DNA of 64,000 bases from Neofusicoccum parvum (taxonomy: Eukaryota; Ascomycota; Dothideomycetes; Botryosphaeriales; Botryosphaeriaceae), in contig CP087206.1 in NCBI GenBank assembly GCA_020912385.1, positions 4,278,001 to 4,342,000 on the forward strand, read 5' to 3'. Made by a program: the position numbers and the translations under genes. The stretch's first letter is position 1. Every line of letters starts with the position of its first letter. Positions 38,459 through 47,861 of this stretch are shown piece by piece. The notes under the pieces are model-generated. The model saw only the letters and a program-made list of their open reading frames with translations. It searched no databases and had not been told where the DNA came from.

Positions 38459-39050
38459 TGAGTTGAATTCATTTACCCCGACCCATCGCCCTGGGCGATA
38501 TGCAGGCTACAGACTATTCAAAGGAATGTGCTACTGGGTAGTGTACACTAAGAGATGACAAAGGAAACTAGGAGGCAACACACAGTTATCCTCTCCTTAG
38601 AAGAGGGTAAGGCATCGCTCCTTTGCATTGGGCTGCTCCTGTCGGGTGGTCTTGATTGCAGTCTGCGCACTTCGGAGGGGTGTCTGAGCTGCAGTCCCTC
38701 TTGTTGTGCTCCGCTAAGCAGTGCCCACACCTTTCCGTCTTTTTGCAATTCCATGCTAGATGACCAAACTGAAGGCCCCGGTGGCATCTCTTCCTCTCCA
38801 TTCGGTAGGGCTCGACACGGTTGGTGTAGCTCTGGCCGAACACAAGTCCGTTCTGGATGGCGTTTTGGGCTGCTTCTTGCGTGCTGAACCAGATGCCTAG
38901 GGAGGCATGCTGTCCTAGCGGCGAGTCTCTTTTCTTCATCCAGGCTATGTTCTTAATTCGTGCGTCTACGAGGCTGTTCTCCCGGAGAATCTTTTGGATA
39001 GCCTCGTTTTTCTTCTCGATGTTGACTTCCGATGTTGGTGTCCGATGGAC
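38456..39050 (-). mobile_element. LINE D: ORF2-less LINE C relative (ORF1 piece joined to 3' UTR)
   Basis: On the minus strand 39050-38586 encodes the C-terminal half of a LINE ORF1 (NIAWMKKRDSPLGQHASLG, HCLAEHNKRDC, CADCNQDHPTGAAQC) aligned to LINE C ORF1. The ORF1 stop is followed directly by the LINE C-type 3' UTR (GAATAGTCTGTAGCCTGC) and tail (AATTCAACTCAAC). The whole of ORF2 is absent. It is either an internal deletion or a half-LINE. One zinc-knuckle Cys appears lost (CHRGLQFGHLAWNC). Confidence 0.75.
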
Positions 39051-39052
39051 TA

Positions 39053-39268
39053 TGTCGAACGGCGCGAGAAAGAATACACCGCTGGTTTTCTCATTATTAC
39101 TAGTGAGGCCTGCTATATACGTGTAATAATCGGATTTACGGAAATACGCATAAACGGGGTAAATGAGGTGGGTAGGGATAGGTGTATGGTGCGGCAAAAA
39201 GTAAAGAAAGAACGCGTGTATAAGCAAAAGCAAACAAAACACGTGATTACGGGCCAATGTGGTTGACA
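39053..39268 (+). repeat. 216-bp repeat S, copy 1
   Basis: From GTCGAACGGCGCGAGAAAG to CCAATGTGGTTGACA this block matches 62048-62261 in the same orientation, with small indels. Copy 1 abuts LINE D; copy 2 abuts a HET-domain pseudogene. An open frame is shared on the minus strand (YAYFRKSDYYTYIA), but family and mobility are unknown. Confidence 0.8.
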
Positions 39269-39482
39269 ATAGCGTATGGAACAAACAGCACAGCCATAAG
39301 TGTACCTGCTGTCCTCTATAAATATTTCTCAATGTCTGTCAGATAGGTGCTATTCCACCCCAGGCAGTAGAGAAAACCAATCAAGGTCCCAGTTACTATC
39401 GAGGCAAAGTCTGCATCGTGGAGAATCGTACCTAATGGCATCAAAAAGCTGCCAACCATACTATCGCCCGGTATCACGTCTT

Positions 39483-40715
39483 AAGGTGCTCGAAATTCAC
39501 CGTCAGCCCCAAATGGGGGATAAAAATTCACCTTGAAAAAAGAGGTTTCTCCCAGTAGTGTGAGCCGTTGCAAGTCAGTCTCGGTGACAATTCGAGGGGT
39601 GAATCCTGGGTGCCGTTTCACCGTAATGGCGACTGGACTGGAGACAAACTGTGGCTTGGACCAGTAGAAAATGTATGCCAAGAGGGTGGTCAGCGCGTAT
39701 GTTAAGGCCGATAGTTCGAGTTGTGACAATGGTAATCCGTTTACCAATCGCTTCGTAGTTCCAAAGGCAAAGCAAAAGGATACAAGAAGAGGACTTTAGC
39801 TAAGGGATTTGGGCTGCTCTTTACATCAATGGTGCCTGCAGATTTTGAGATGTTCTGTGGTCCAAGGATGCCGAGTAGCTTTGCGACGAGAATTTGCACT
39901 GAATTAAGATGCAGTTTGATTTCCTCCGATTGAATGGAAATCTCGTGATCCGGTGGCAAGTCGGGCTGAGCCTGAGGTTGACCTAATTCTCCATCCTCGC
40001 CTGCGTCTCGTGGTGGTGTAGTAGACGTTACATCTGTAGGTGTTTGTGATAAATCGTTGTCTTTAGGTGCTTCGTTGCTCAGGGGTTCATCAGGTGGAGT
40101 GTTTGGTCGCTGTTGCCGTAGAATCCACTGCGAGACACAAGAAAATATCCGTTCGATGAAGCCGAAAATATTCTCCCAAAGCCAATGTAGTTCGCGTCTT
40201 CGTTCTTCCCAAGTGTTTTCCTCCCAAATTCTTGTAATATCATTGATTTTCCCACGAATATCGTCGGTTTCCCTTAACACTGTGGTATTTTCCGGAGGAT
40301 CGTTACTCCCGGCCTCTTTTCTCGCAAGAATGACGATTCCACCCATATTGGCAAAGAAAATTTGGTGCTTCGCCCAGGAACGCAGTTCGCTAGAGCCATA
40401 CATTTGCATAATTCTCGAACTCGTCCTAGCGAGGGTCCAATCCTGAAAGGCCAATCCAATCGGAATTTCAGGAGCGATGAGAACTGTCATCCCCCAGAGA
40501 AGCCTCTACTTGAGATGATGCGTTATCTTATCTTTCTTCGGGACATTGGGGTGAAGCGCTATAAAGGTGCTGTAAATCAGAATTGTTATGCAAATCGAGA
40601 GAATATCCCAGGTTCCTCGCGTAGTAGGTTTTTCGATGATCCGAGAGGAGTTCGTAGGTACAGTACTAGGACAAAAGTTCTCGTACGGGCGCTTCCGAAG
40701 CGATAACCCTCGCAC
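39483..40715 (-). pseudogene. Fungal integral membrane protein of unknown function, broken
   Basis: Minus-strand reading starts near 40715 and shows TRGTWDILSICITILIYSTF, then in the same frame after TAG (near 40505, probably an old Trp codon) LIAPEIPIGLAFQDW, GSSELRSWAKHQIFFANMGG and a long acidic insert. The C-terminal part is in another frame: VNGLPLSQLELSALTYALTT, IFYWSKPQ and GFTPRIVTETDLQ. The set GTWDIL, LPLSQLEL and WSKP is typical of a large, uncharacterised fungal membrane-protein family. The stop and an unresolved frame change near 39760 suggest a pseudogene. Residues before the first transmembrane segment are few, so the N-terminus may be incomplete. Confidence 0.6.
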
Positions 40716-40818
40716 CCCATCAATTTACTAATTCTCAACGCATACTTCCTAGCTCTTATACTAAGTCGTTTTCTAGTTAAAATTGAGTGGGAAGAAGGAT
40801 GATAGTATTTTTTCTTTG

Positions 40819-41714
40819 CTAGTATTTGGTGTGCCAGCCCTCTGCTGCGATAACTGCTTCACATCTATGCTTCATACTACCTAATACAGAATCAAATAAA
40901 GATTGTGGTAAAGCCTCCCATGCTTCCCGCAATGCTTCTCCTAGCTTCTCTCTAACAAAATCTACTGATCCGGTTAAGTATTTAAGCTCTGGATGTAGCT
41001 CTAATGCCTTAGACTTTAAATGAAACTAGATATGTTCAATTGGATTCAAATCCGGGCTATTAGGTGGCCAATCTAATAGATTTATCCGCCTTCTTTCAAA
41101 CCATTCCCTAACTTTTATTGCAGTATGAATTGGAGCATTATCCTGCATAAAAGTCATACCTCTTCTATGCACTTTCGGTATGTTTTCCTCGAGAACCTTA
41201 AGATAAGAGTTGGCTGAATAGCCACCCCTCTTAGCTGAAGGATCACGTACTATTACGTGTAAAGGAGACCCTCCTCGTAAGCCAGAAAAGCCTGCCCATA
41301 CCATAACAGATATATTTATTCCTTTTTTGTATGGTTGGACCATTTGGAGGTCCCATTTTTGGCCCTTTCCTCGCTCTACAGAGCACTCATCTCACCAGAT
41401 AATTTTCTTCCATTGCGTCTCGGTCCAGTCTACATGCTCAAGTTCCCAGGTAAGTCGGATAGTAGCATGCTCCTCCGTGAGTTTCGGGCGGCCAGCTGCG
41501 CGTCATTTCTTTATGTTGTAGGTGTCCAAGAGTCGAGAGATGGTCCGGTCATTGCAGGTCACATCTGTGACTTCCCGGACCTCTTGGTAAGTGAATTGTG
41601 GGTTGGCTCGCACCACGCGTAGAATATGTCGCTTGTCGGTTTCTGAAAGACATTTTGGCCGGCCAGTCCGTAATTGGGAGCGCCCTTCGTTGCGTAATGG
41701 CGCGAGCTGGGTAG
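40819..41714 (-). pseudogene. Tc1-like transposase, catalytic C-terminal part
   Basis: Minus-strand frame with helix-turn-helix remnants (TGRPKCLSETDKRHIL), first catalytic Asp in W*DECSVERGKG, second in FMQDNAPIHTA and Glu in SPDLNPIEHI: 34 residues separate the last two, so DD34E. Stops: TGA after NIKK, TGA before DECS and TAG in HI*FHLK (ancestral Trp likely). The N-terminal part lies beyond Gypsy-2 at 47595-47755. Removing Gypsy-2 and one TSD copy makes the reading frame continuous. I could not identify terminal inverted repeats. Confidence 0.85.
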
Positions 41715-41719
41715 TCGAG
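41715..41719 (+). repeat. Target-site duplication of Gypsy-2 (left copy)
   Basis: TCGAG precedes the left LTR and recurs at 47590-47594 after the right LTR. In the orientation of the element it reads CTCGA, the same five bases as for Gypsy-1. Confidence 0.93.
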
Positions 41720-41891
41720 TGTAATGAGACTCGATGCTGCTACAGAGAGGTCGCACGAAGTGTGAAAGTCTACATACACACGAGCGCTATAAAGTCGCGA
41801 AGCGAGTGACGTCACCGCATACCTGCGCACCTGCTGCCTACGCGTCATCACGTGCCTCGCCTCAACACCAGTCCTTTGCTCAGCCGTTACA
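41720..41891 (-). repeat. Gypsy-2 3' LTR
   Basis: 172 bp, same as 47418-47589. Inner edge next to the purine tract AAGGGAGGGGATAC (minus strand, 41905-41892), the plus-strand primer site. Confidence 0.95.
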
Positions 41892-41942
41892 GTATCCCCT
41901 CCCTTAGGCGCAGCTCCTGCAAGCCAGTAGTCCTTTAGCTTC

Positions 41943-44900
41943 CTATCTTTTCTTCCGTAGCGGTGGGAAGCCCTTGCTTGGATGGTGAGCATCTGGATAG
42001 CGCTTGTGGAACTCCTTGACGAGGTCTTGCACATTGATCAAGTGTTCTTCAGGCTCCCAAGTAAATTGATCAGGTGGGTAACCTTTCCAGTGGACGTGGT
42101 ACTCGTGTCTTTTACGGCGACGATTTGGGCGACAGCCAACGATTGCGGTAACCTCCCATTCTGCGTCAGGGTCACCCTCTGTGCCGAGTATCGGTGGAGG
42201 AGGTGGTTGGCGTTGGCCTTCCAGAGGATCGTTGGCAGCTGGTCGAAGCATTGAGGTGTGGAAGACCGGGTGAACCTTCAGTGACATGGGCAGTGCCAGT
42301 TCATAGGCTTGTGGGTTGATCATGCGGCGTATCTGGTACGGGCCAGCCCATTTGTAGTCGAGTTTCTTGCTGGGCCGGAGGGTCTTGATATTGCGTGTAT
42401 CCAGCCAGACTTCGTCGCCTTTGGTATATGCAGGTGATGCTTGGCGGTGCTGGTTTGCATATTCGGCTTGCGTGGATCTGGCGGCTAGGATCTGAGCCTT
42501 GCAGAAGTCGGTTATCTCCTCCATTCTTCGAGCGTAGGCTGCGGCCGCTTTGCTATCAATGGGTTTAGTATTCCTCGAGTCCGTCGGCTCAAATCCCATC
42601 CGCGGATGAGCACCAGTGTCTGCAAAGAAGGGGGTCATCTGAGTTGTTGAGGACTCATGATTGTTAATGGCGAACTCCGCCAGGGGTAGGAGCTCCTCCC
42701 AGTCATCTTGCCTGAAGGAAGTGAAGGCGCGTAAGTACTGCTCCAACTCCTGGTTCATACGCTCTGTTTGACCATCTGTCTCAGGATGGAAGGCAGTAGA
42801 GAATTTGGCTTTGATGCTTAACCGCTGGCAAAGAGCGCGCCAGAAGTCGCTGACAAATTGTGTGCCTCTGTCTGACGTGAGAGAGTCTAGTAGACCTCGT
42901 TGACTGAAGATTCTTCGTGTGAAAATGTCTGCCACTACTGCCGTATCCATCTTGGTAGTTGCTTCGAAAGCTACGCGCTTAGTGCATCTGTCGACTATTA
43001 CTAGTACGTTCTGAGCGCCTGTTCGATTGCCAGGTGGTAACTCGACAATGAAGTCCATTGAGTAGTGTTTGCCACGTTGTTCAGCAACTGGGAGAGGTCG
43101 TAGGAGGCCTGAGGGCTTCTGTCTGTTGGGTTTGATCCGAGTGCAGGTATGACAGTTACGCACAAAGCGCTTGACGTCGTCTAGCATCTTTGGCCAGTAG
43201 TAATGACGTTGAAGAATCTCGTACGTCTTTGTTACGCCTGGGTGTCCTGACAGAAGCGATTCATGAGCTTGATGAAGTAAGTCAAGGCGGGCTGATAGCT
43301 GGTTTGCTTCGTTGTCTTCTGACGTTGCTGGCATATCTGGTACCCAGATCTTGCCTCCATATAGCAGGAAACCGTTAGATTCTTCGCAATCTGCTAGGGT
43401 GACGTCGTCCAGGCGCTTCTTCCCCTCTCGCAAGGCTTCTAGCACCGACTGAAGCTTGTTATCCTTCATATCCTTGTAGGCTTGCGTGATACAAGTGTCC
43501 ATTGCGCTTTGACGTTCAAGGAATGTAGTTAGGATATGAATTGGAGAGATAGTGATAGTACGAGCTTGTTCTTGTTGTTTGGGATGAATATCCGGATGAA
43601 GGTTGTGAGCCTTAAGGACAATTTGATTGGAGAATCGGTGATCCGGGTGTGGTAAATCTTGCTGTCTTCTGGTCAGGGCGTCTGGTTTGCAATACTTGCC
43701 TTTTGTGTACTCAATCTGGAAGTCGAAGCGAGAGAGAAACTCGCTCCAGCGTGCTTGACGACGACTAAGTTGCTTGGACGTCATGAAGTATTCAAGATTC
43801 TTGTGGTCAGTGATAACCTTGATTGGTAGGCCAGTTGCATTGCCTTCTAGTTCTGCTCTCCATTCTTCAAAATAACGGATAATAGCGAGGAGCTCCTTAT
43901 CGTATATCTCGTAGTTGCATTCGGCTGGCGAGTGCTTCTTTGAGAAGAAGGCAACAGGGTGAAGTACTCCTTGCTCGTCGTATTGAGACAAGACTCCAGC
44001 TGAGACGTAATCAGATGCATCAGTTTCGAGTACAAGCTGTAGTTCAGCTTCTGGGTCGAAGTGCTTGAGTACTGGTGCACTGAGGAAGGCTTGTTTTAGC
44101 TGATTGAAAGCGGCATCTACTTGGGTTGTCCATTGGAAGCTGTTATTCTCCATTGCTTTGGTAGTGAGCTTGGTTAACGGCTGTACAATCTTCGCGAAGT
44201 CCTTGATGAAGCGTCTATAGAAGTTGGAGAAACCGAGAAAAGATTGAACATCCTTAACACAACGAGGTTGTTCCCAATTAGTGATCACTGAGACTTTGTC
44301 TGGGTCCATGCGTAGGCCGTGCTTTGCGTCAATGATCAAGCCTAGGTACTTGACAGTATCAACCTCGAATTCGCACTTGGAGATATCCAGTTGAAGGCCG
44401 GCATCACGTAGTCGTTGGAGCACTTGTTTAACGTGCTTGCGGTGATCCTGAAGGTTATTACTGTAGATCAAGATGTCGTCGACGTATGCGGTACAACAGA
44501 CGTCGAGTAAGTCATGTAGAACGTCATTGATGTAGTGCTGCCATGAGGCTGGAGCATTTGAGAGGCCAAAGGGCATGACGAGCCACTCGTATAGTCCCCA
44601 GCGAGTTCTAAAGGCGGTCTTCCATTCTTCTCCCTTTGCAACGCGAAGTTTGTGGAATGCAGCAACAATATCCAGCTTGGTATATACTGTAGCACGTGAT
44701 AGTTTGTCGAGAGTCTCGCGGAACAAAGGTAGTGGGTAGCGGTTCTTTACTGTGATCTCATTAAGTCCGCGGTAGTCAACGCAAAAGCGTAGTCCTCCTC
44801 CTGGCTTGCGAGCAAAGAGAACTGGTGCTGCAGCGGGTGATGAGCTTGCTCGAATAAAGCCTTTAGAGAGGTTCTCTTCGAGAGTCTCCTTGAGAACGAG

Positions 44901-45845
44901 TAGCTCGCCATGGGACATGTTGTAGAGGGGGCCGAAGGGTGGTTGTTTCTCATTGCCTTCATCATCCTTCTGAAGTGGGATCTTGTGGTCGTACGGACGG
45001 TGTGGAGGTAACTTATTAGATAGCTCTTTGCTAAAGATCTTAAGGAACTCGTGATACTGCTTAGGAAGCTTGTCAAAAGGATTCGGCTTTGGTTTCTTCG
45101 ATGGATTGAGCGCAATATCAATATCACGAAGTGATGCGGCGAAGATCTGAACCTTTTCAGGTGAGTTGTGACGTTTACTAACGGCTAATCGGTTGATAGC
45201 AACTGCGCTGATACCGATTGGGGCTTCTGGTTGAGCTAGCTTAGCTGTACCGGGATTATTAGGTTGACTCTGCTCGATCAGCTTGTCTGGAGGTGCCTGA
45301 TCATGAGGTACGTTATAAGCTGAAATAGGGAATCCACCATTGCATTGCTTAAGGCAGTTCTTGCGGCAGTAGCGGGACTTAAACGTAGTAAGATCGTCTT
45401 CGTGGTCCTGGAGGATGCCGTGCTTTCTTTGCCATGGCTTTCCTAAGATCACTGAGTACTGGTGGAGCTTCGGGACTACGTAGGCCGTGATAGTCTCGCG
45501 GTGGGCGCCGTCTGCAAGAGCAAGTTCGAAATAAGTAGTCTGGCTGATAGTATCGCCTTGTCCGTCGTATCCATTAGCGGCGAGCTTCTCTGGCATCTGG
45601 ATAAGAGGTAGGTTGTGGCGCTGAACAAAGGGAAGGTCGACAAAAGCAAATCCTTCACAGCCAGAGTCCGAGAGGACGTGTGTCCGAAGGCGACTACTAA
45701 TAATGCCAGGGAGTAATAAGCAGGGTTCGCGTGAAGGTGCTAGTACGTCGGGCTGGACGCTTGCAAAGCCGATGTTGATACTGGTTAATTTGCCTGTTTT
45801 CTGTGGCTTCTGAGCAGGACTTTGCTCAGAGCCGGTCAGTTTTCC
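41943..45845 (-). CDS. pol: Gypsy-2 Pol polyprotein
   Basis: The frame opens just after a TGA at 45848-45846 and ends at 41943; the first Met is at 45596, but entry by -1 frameshift from gag is likelier. Order: retropepsin HVLSDSGCEGFAFVD (DSG active site, before 45596), RT RFCVDYRGLNEITV and YVDDILIYS, RNase H LVLETDASDYVSAGVLS and DHKNLEYFM, integrase zinc domain (HESLLSGHPGVTK, CHTCTRIKP), core YSMDFIVELPPG, SDRGTQFVSDFW and PETDGQTERMNQELEQYL, and chromodomain YHVHWKGYPPDQFTWEPEEHL close to the C-terminus. About 1,300 residues. All catalytic residues are present. Confidence 0.94.
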   Translation of the reverse strand, partial: GKLTGSEQSPAQKPQKTGKLTSINIGFASVQPDVLAPSREPCLLLPGIISSRLRTHVLSDSGCEGFAFVDLPFVQRHNLPLIQMPEKLAANGYDGQGDTISQTTYFELALADGAHRETITAYVVPKLHQYSVILGKPWQRKHGILQDHEDDLTTFKSRYCRKNCLKQCNGGFPISAYNVPHDQAPPDKLIEQSQPNNPGTAKLAQPEAPIGISAVAINRLAVSKRHNSPEKVQIFAASLRDIDIALNPSKKPKPNPFDKLPKQYHEFLKIFSKELSNKLPPHRPYDHKIPLQKDDEGNEKQPPFGPLYNMSHGELLVLKETLEENLSKGFIRASSSPAAAPVLFARKPGGGLRFCVDYRGLNEITVKNRYPLPLFRETLDKLSRATVYTKLDIVAAFHKLRVAKGEEWKTAFRTRWGLYEWLVMPFGLSNAPASWQHYINDVLHDLLDVCCTAYVDDILIYSNNLQDHRKHVKQVLQRLRDAGLQLDISKCEFEVDTVKYLGLIIDAKHGLRMDPDKVSVITNWEQPRCVKDVQSFLGFSNFYRRFIKDFAKIVQPLTKLTTKAMENNSFQWTTQVDAAFNQLKQAFLSAPVLKHFDPEAELQLVLETDASDYVSAGVLSQYDEQGVLHPVAFFSKKHSPAECNYEIYDKELLAIIRYFEEWRAELEGNATGLPIKVITDHKNLEYFMTSKQLSRRQARWSEFLSRFDFQIEYTKGKYCKPDALTRRQQDLPHPDHRFSNQIVLKAHNLHPDIHPKQQEQARTITISPIHILTTFLERQSAMDTCITQAYKDMKDNKLQSVLEALREGKKRLDDVTLADCEESNGFLLYGGKIWVPDMPATSEDNEANQLSARLDLLHQAHESLLSGHPGVTKTYEILQRHYYWPKMLDDVKRFVRNCHTCTRIKPNRQKPSGLLRPLPVAEQRGKHYSMDFIVELPPGNRTGAQNVLVIVDRCTKRVAFEATTKMDTAVVADIFTRRIFSQRGLLDSLTSDRGTQFVSDFWRALCQRLSIKAKFSTAFHPETDGQTERMNQELEQYLRAFTSFRQDDWEELLPLAEFAINNHESSTTQMTPFFADTGAHPRMGFEPTDSRNTKPIDSKAAAAYARRMEEITDFCKAQILAARSTQAEYANQHRQASPAYTKGDEVWLDTRNIKTLRPSKKLDYKWAGPYQIRRMINPQAYELALPMSLKVHPVFHTSMLRPAANDPLEGQRQPPPPPILGTEGDPDAEWEVTAIVGCRPNRRRKRHEYHVHWKGYPPDQFTWEPEEHLINVQDLVKEFHKRYPDAHHPSKGFPPLRKKR
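45805..45845 (-). promoter_or_regulatory. Gypsy-2 -1 programmed ribosomal frameshift signal
   Basis: Gag ends GAG GAA AAC TGA. The heptamer G-GAA-AAC (45845-45839) is in zero frame. A five-base spacer (TGACC) leads to a stem: GGCTCTGAGCA (45833-45823) with TGCTCAGAAGCC (45816-45805), one bulged A, 6-nt loop. The pol frame has a TGA at 45848-45846, so a -1 shift can only occur in this window. The first triplet GGA is not homopolymeric, as in the retroviral GGATTTA type site. Confidence 0.75.
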
Positions 45846-47245
45846 TCATTCCGGTTATCCGACTGACGAGTGTTGTCTACTTGGGCGGTGTTAAGCTTGA
45901 TGCACGAGCCGTCATTGCGACGTTGAGGACACTGAGCTCTACGATGGCCGGCGGCGCCGCAGTTGATACAAACACCAGTCTGGAGACGCTGCTGGTATTG
46001 CTCCTGAGTAATATGACGAGGTTTTAAGGGAACAGGACGTGTGCCGATTGCTGAGAGATCCATAGGCTCGCCGCCTGAAGTGGGCGCTGGAGCTGGAACC
46101 GGAGCTGCTAGAGTCGACGTTGTAGGGGTTGGTTGGTGTGATGGCTGCGACGATGATTCTGACGGATATGCATAGCGAGTAGGGCGGCGTTCGGCCCACA
46201 AGCGCTCGTTGTCAATCTGCTGAATGTGGCTTACCATTTGGTGGAAAGGCATAGCTCTGATTGTGGTTGCGACTGCGAAGAGGCCTTTCTTAAGCTCCTG
46301 TGAGAGTCCATACCAAAACTCTGCCTTGCGACCTTCTGGTGACATGTCAAGTTCAGTGCAAAGGCGCTGGTACTTCGCTGCATACCAGCTGAAAGGCTTG
46401 TTTGTCTGCTTAAGCTCATAGAGTTCTCGAAGTGCTGTTTCACGACGATTGGGGTCGCCAAACGCTTGTTCAAGTGACCATAAAAGGTCCTCAAAGTCCC
46501 CTGTAGTCGACAAAGGATCGCGAGGTGGGACATTGATAAGGCCGCGTTCCTTGACGTATCCTCGTACTTGAGCACTTGCTTCGCCTTCAAGGCGCGACAT
46601 GACGTACTGGAGACGGGCTTGAGGCGTAGGGAAACGGTCCTCATTTGCTGAAAGCTTGATGCGTACCGCAGTTCGCCAGTTGAGGTACTCCTTCTTCTCA
46701 CCCTTGAAGACTGGCACGTCAGGAAGCTTCTCACTAAGCTTTACCTTCTGCTGTAAGCTCTGATTCTGACTCGTAGCGAAGCTGGTTCCTGGCCTCGCTG
46801 ACAGTGGTACGTGGCTGGATCCTCCAGCAGACAGCTGCTGTCTCTTATAAGCGTCCAATTGTCCTCTCAGTGTTTCCTGCGTTGCGCGTGCGGTGTTCAA
46901 CTCGTTGGTAAGGCTGTTGATGCTGTTCTGAGCGGACTGGAGCCGAGCCTCGAGGGTTACCGCGTGTTCATGTTGTTCTCTTGACCAGGTGAGGAAGCGC
47001 TGGGCCTGGTCGCTACCCATGGTAACGTAATCGACGAGTGTCTGGGCGTCAGTGATATTGATGGGATCAAGGCTAAGCCAATTGAAGCCGAAGGTATCAT
47101 GGCTCTGTTGGTGCATGGTTGCTGGGCTCTCGCTCTCAAGTGGTAGAGCATGCGACGAAGGTCTCGTAGGTGACGAATCGTTCAAGTGACGGTGTGACTC
47201 TCTCCAGGCGTCGTCGCCTATGACGTCTGGGTACATTCCTGACAT
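45836..47245 (-). CDS. gag: Gypsy-2 Gag
   Basis: 469 residues from ATG 47245. Coiled-coil segment (LEARLQSAQNSINSLTNEL) about residues 95-135, then a retrotransposon gag capsid region (VPVFKGEKKEYLNWRTAV, LEGEASAQVRGYV, FSWYAAKYQRL), a Pro/Ser linker and one CCHC knuckle CINCGAAGHRRAQC near residue 430. It forms the particle and binds RNA. Stop TGA 45838-45836 sits right after the slippery heptamer. Confidence 0.92.
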   Translation of the reverse strand: MSGMYPDVIGDDAWRESHRHLNDSSPTRPSSHALPLESESPATMHQQSHDTFGFNWLSLDPINITDAQTLVDYVTMGSDQAQRFLTWSREQHEHAVTLEARLQSAQNSINSLTNELNTARATQETLRGQLDAYKRQQLSAGGSSHVPLSARPGTSFATSQNQSLQQKVKLSEKLPDVPVFKGEKKEYLNWRTAVRIKLSANEDRFPTPQARLQYVMSRLEGEASAQVRGYVKERGLINVPPRDPLSTTGDFEDLLWSLEQAFGDPNRRETALRELYELKQTNKPFSWYAAKYQRLCTELDMSPEGRKAEFWYGLSQELKKGLFAVATTIRAMPFHQMVSHIQQIDNERLWAERRPTRYAYPSESSSQPSHQPTPTTSTLAAPVPAPAPTSGGEPMDLSAIGTRPVPLKPRHITQEQYQQRLQTGVCINCGAAGHRRAQCPQRRNDGSCIKLNTAQVDNTRQSDNRNEEN

Positions 47246-47406
47246 GATGGAGGACGGTAACGGTTGCTGTGGGCTTCGGACACCTGGCGTGGCTCCGACT
47301 TGCTGTGAAACGGTGAGGCTCTGCGCGAGACTCGACGACGGTGACGATAACGGTGACGTTGACGTGAGCTATTCTAAGCCTGCTCGTGGCTGTGAGTAGA
47401 TGGGCG

Positions 47407-47415
47407 GTGCGACCT
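47407..47415 (-). promoter_or_regulatory. Gypsy-2 candidate primer-binding site (self-priming type)
   Basis: Two bases inside the 5' LTR boundary, AGGTCGCAC (minus strand 47415-47407) is the exact complement of GTGCGACCT in the LTR (47454-47446). That LTR segment starts 37 nt after the TTTATAGC box (47491). There is no tRNA-like TGG start. Offset, TATA distance and length match the Gypsy-1 arrangement. Confidence 0.55.
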
Positions 47416-47417
47416 AA

Positions 47418-47589
47418 TGTAATGAGACTCGATGCTGCTACAGAGAGGTCGCACGAAGTGTGAAAGTCTACATACACACGAGCGCTATAAAGTCGCGAAG
47501 CGAGTGACGTCACCGCATACCTGCGCACCTGCTGCCTACGCGTCATCACGTGCCTCGCCTCAACACCAGTCCTTTGCTCAGCCGTTACA
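47418..47589 (-). repeat. Gypsy-2 5' LTR
   Basis: 172 bp with TGTAACGG/CATTACA ends in element orientation and TTTATAGC (47491-47484) as probable TATA element. Followed by right TSD TCGAG at 47590-47594. Confidence 0.95.
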
Positions 47590-47594
47590 TCGAG

Positions 47595-47755
47595 TGTAGC
47601 GAAGATTTCGGCACGCCCAGCTCCTTCTGAAACCAGGCAGGCTTCTTGCCCAGAGCCTTGCAGGCCAGCAAAATCCCTCGCTGGTGCGGAGAATAGGGTT
47701 GATTAGGAGTGTGTGTGCCAAATAGCTCTTTGAGAGGGGTGCGTTGTGGTGCCAT
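47595..47755 (-). pseudogene. Tc1-like transposase, N-terminal part
   Basis: ATG 47755 opens MAPQRTPLKELFGTHTPN, then SPHQRGILLACKALGKKPAW and VPKSSLHS: the first helix-turn-helix of a fungal Tc1-like transposase. It is cut by Gypsy-2 and continues at 41714 in the same frame. Upstream 47760-47860 has GC-rich palindromic bases (CGCGCGCGAGACGCG), perhaps part of the element terminus. Confidence 0.75.
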
Positions 47756-47861
47756 TTTGGTGATGTAAAGATGGGAGGTGTGCGCGCGCGAGACGCGTTT
47801 TCTCGCGTCTCGCTTAATCGTCCGAGAACTTTTGTCAGGTGATTGTATGTGTGTAGGGTTC

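Larger units (their letters stand above)
41720..47589 (-). mobile_element. Gypsy-2: intact chromodomain Gypsy retrotransposon, minus strand
   Basis: 5,870 bp with two 172-bp LTRs that look identical, gag and -1-shifted pol, both open, inserted in a Tc1-like transposase with a 5-bp TSD. The LTRs run TGTAACGG to CATTACA in element orientation. A chromodomain at the Pol C-terminus makes it a chromovirus, but it is distant from Gypsy-1, with a shorter Gag and no antisense ORF. Identical LTRs and intact ORFs suggest recent insertion. Confidence 0.95.
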
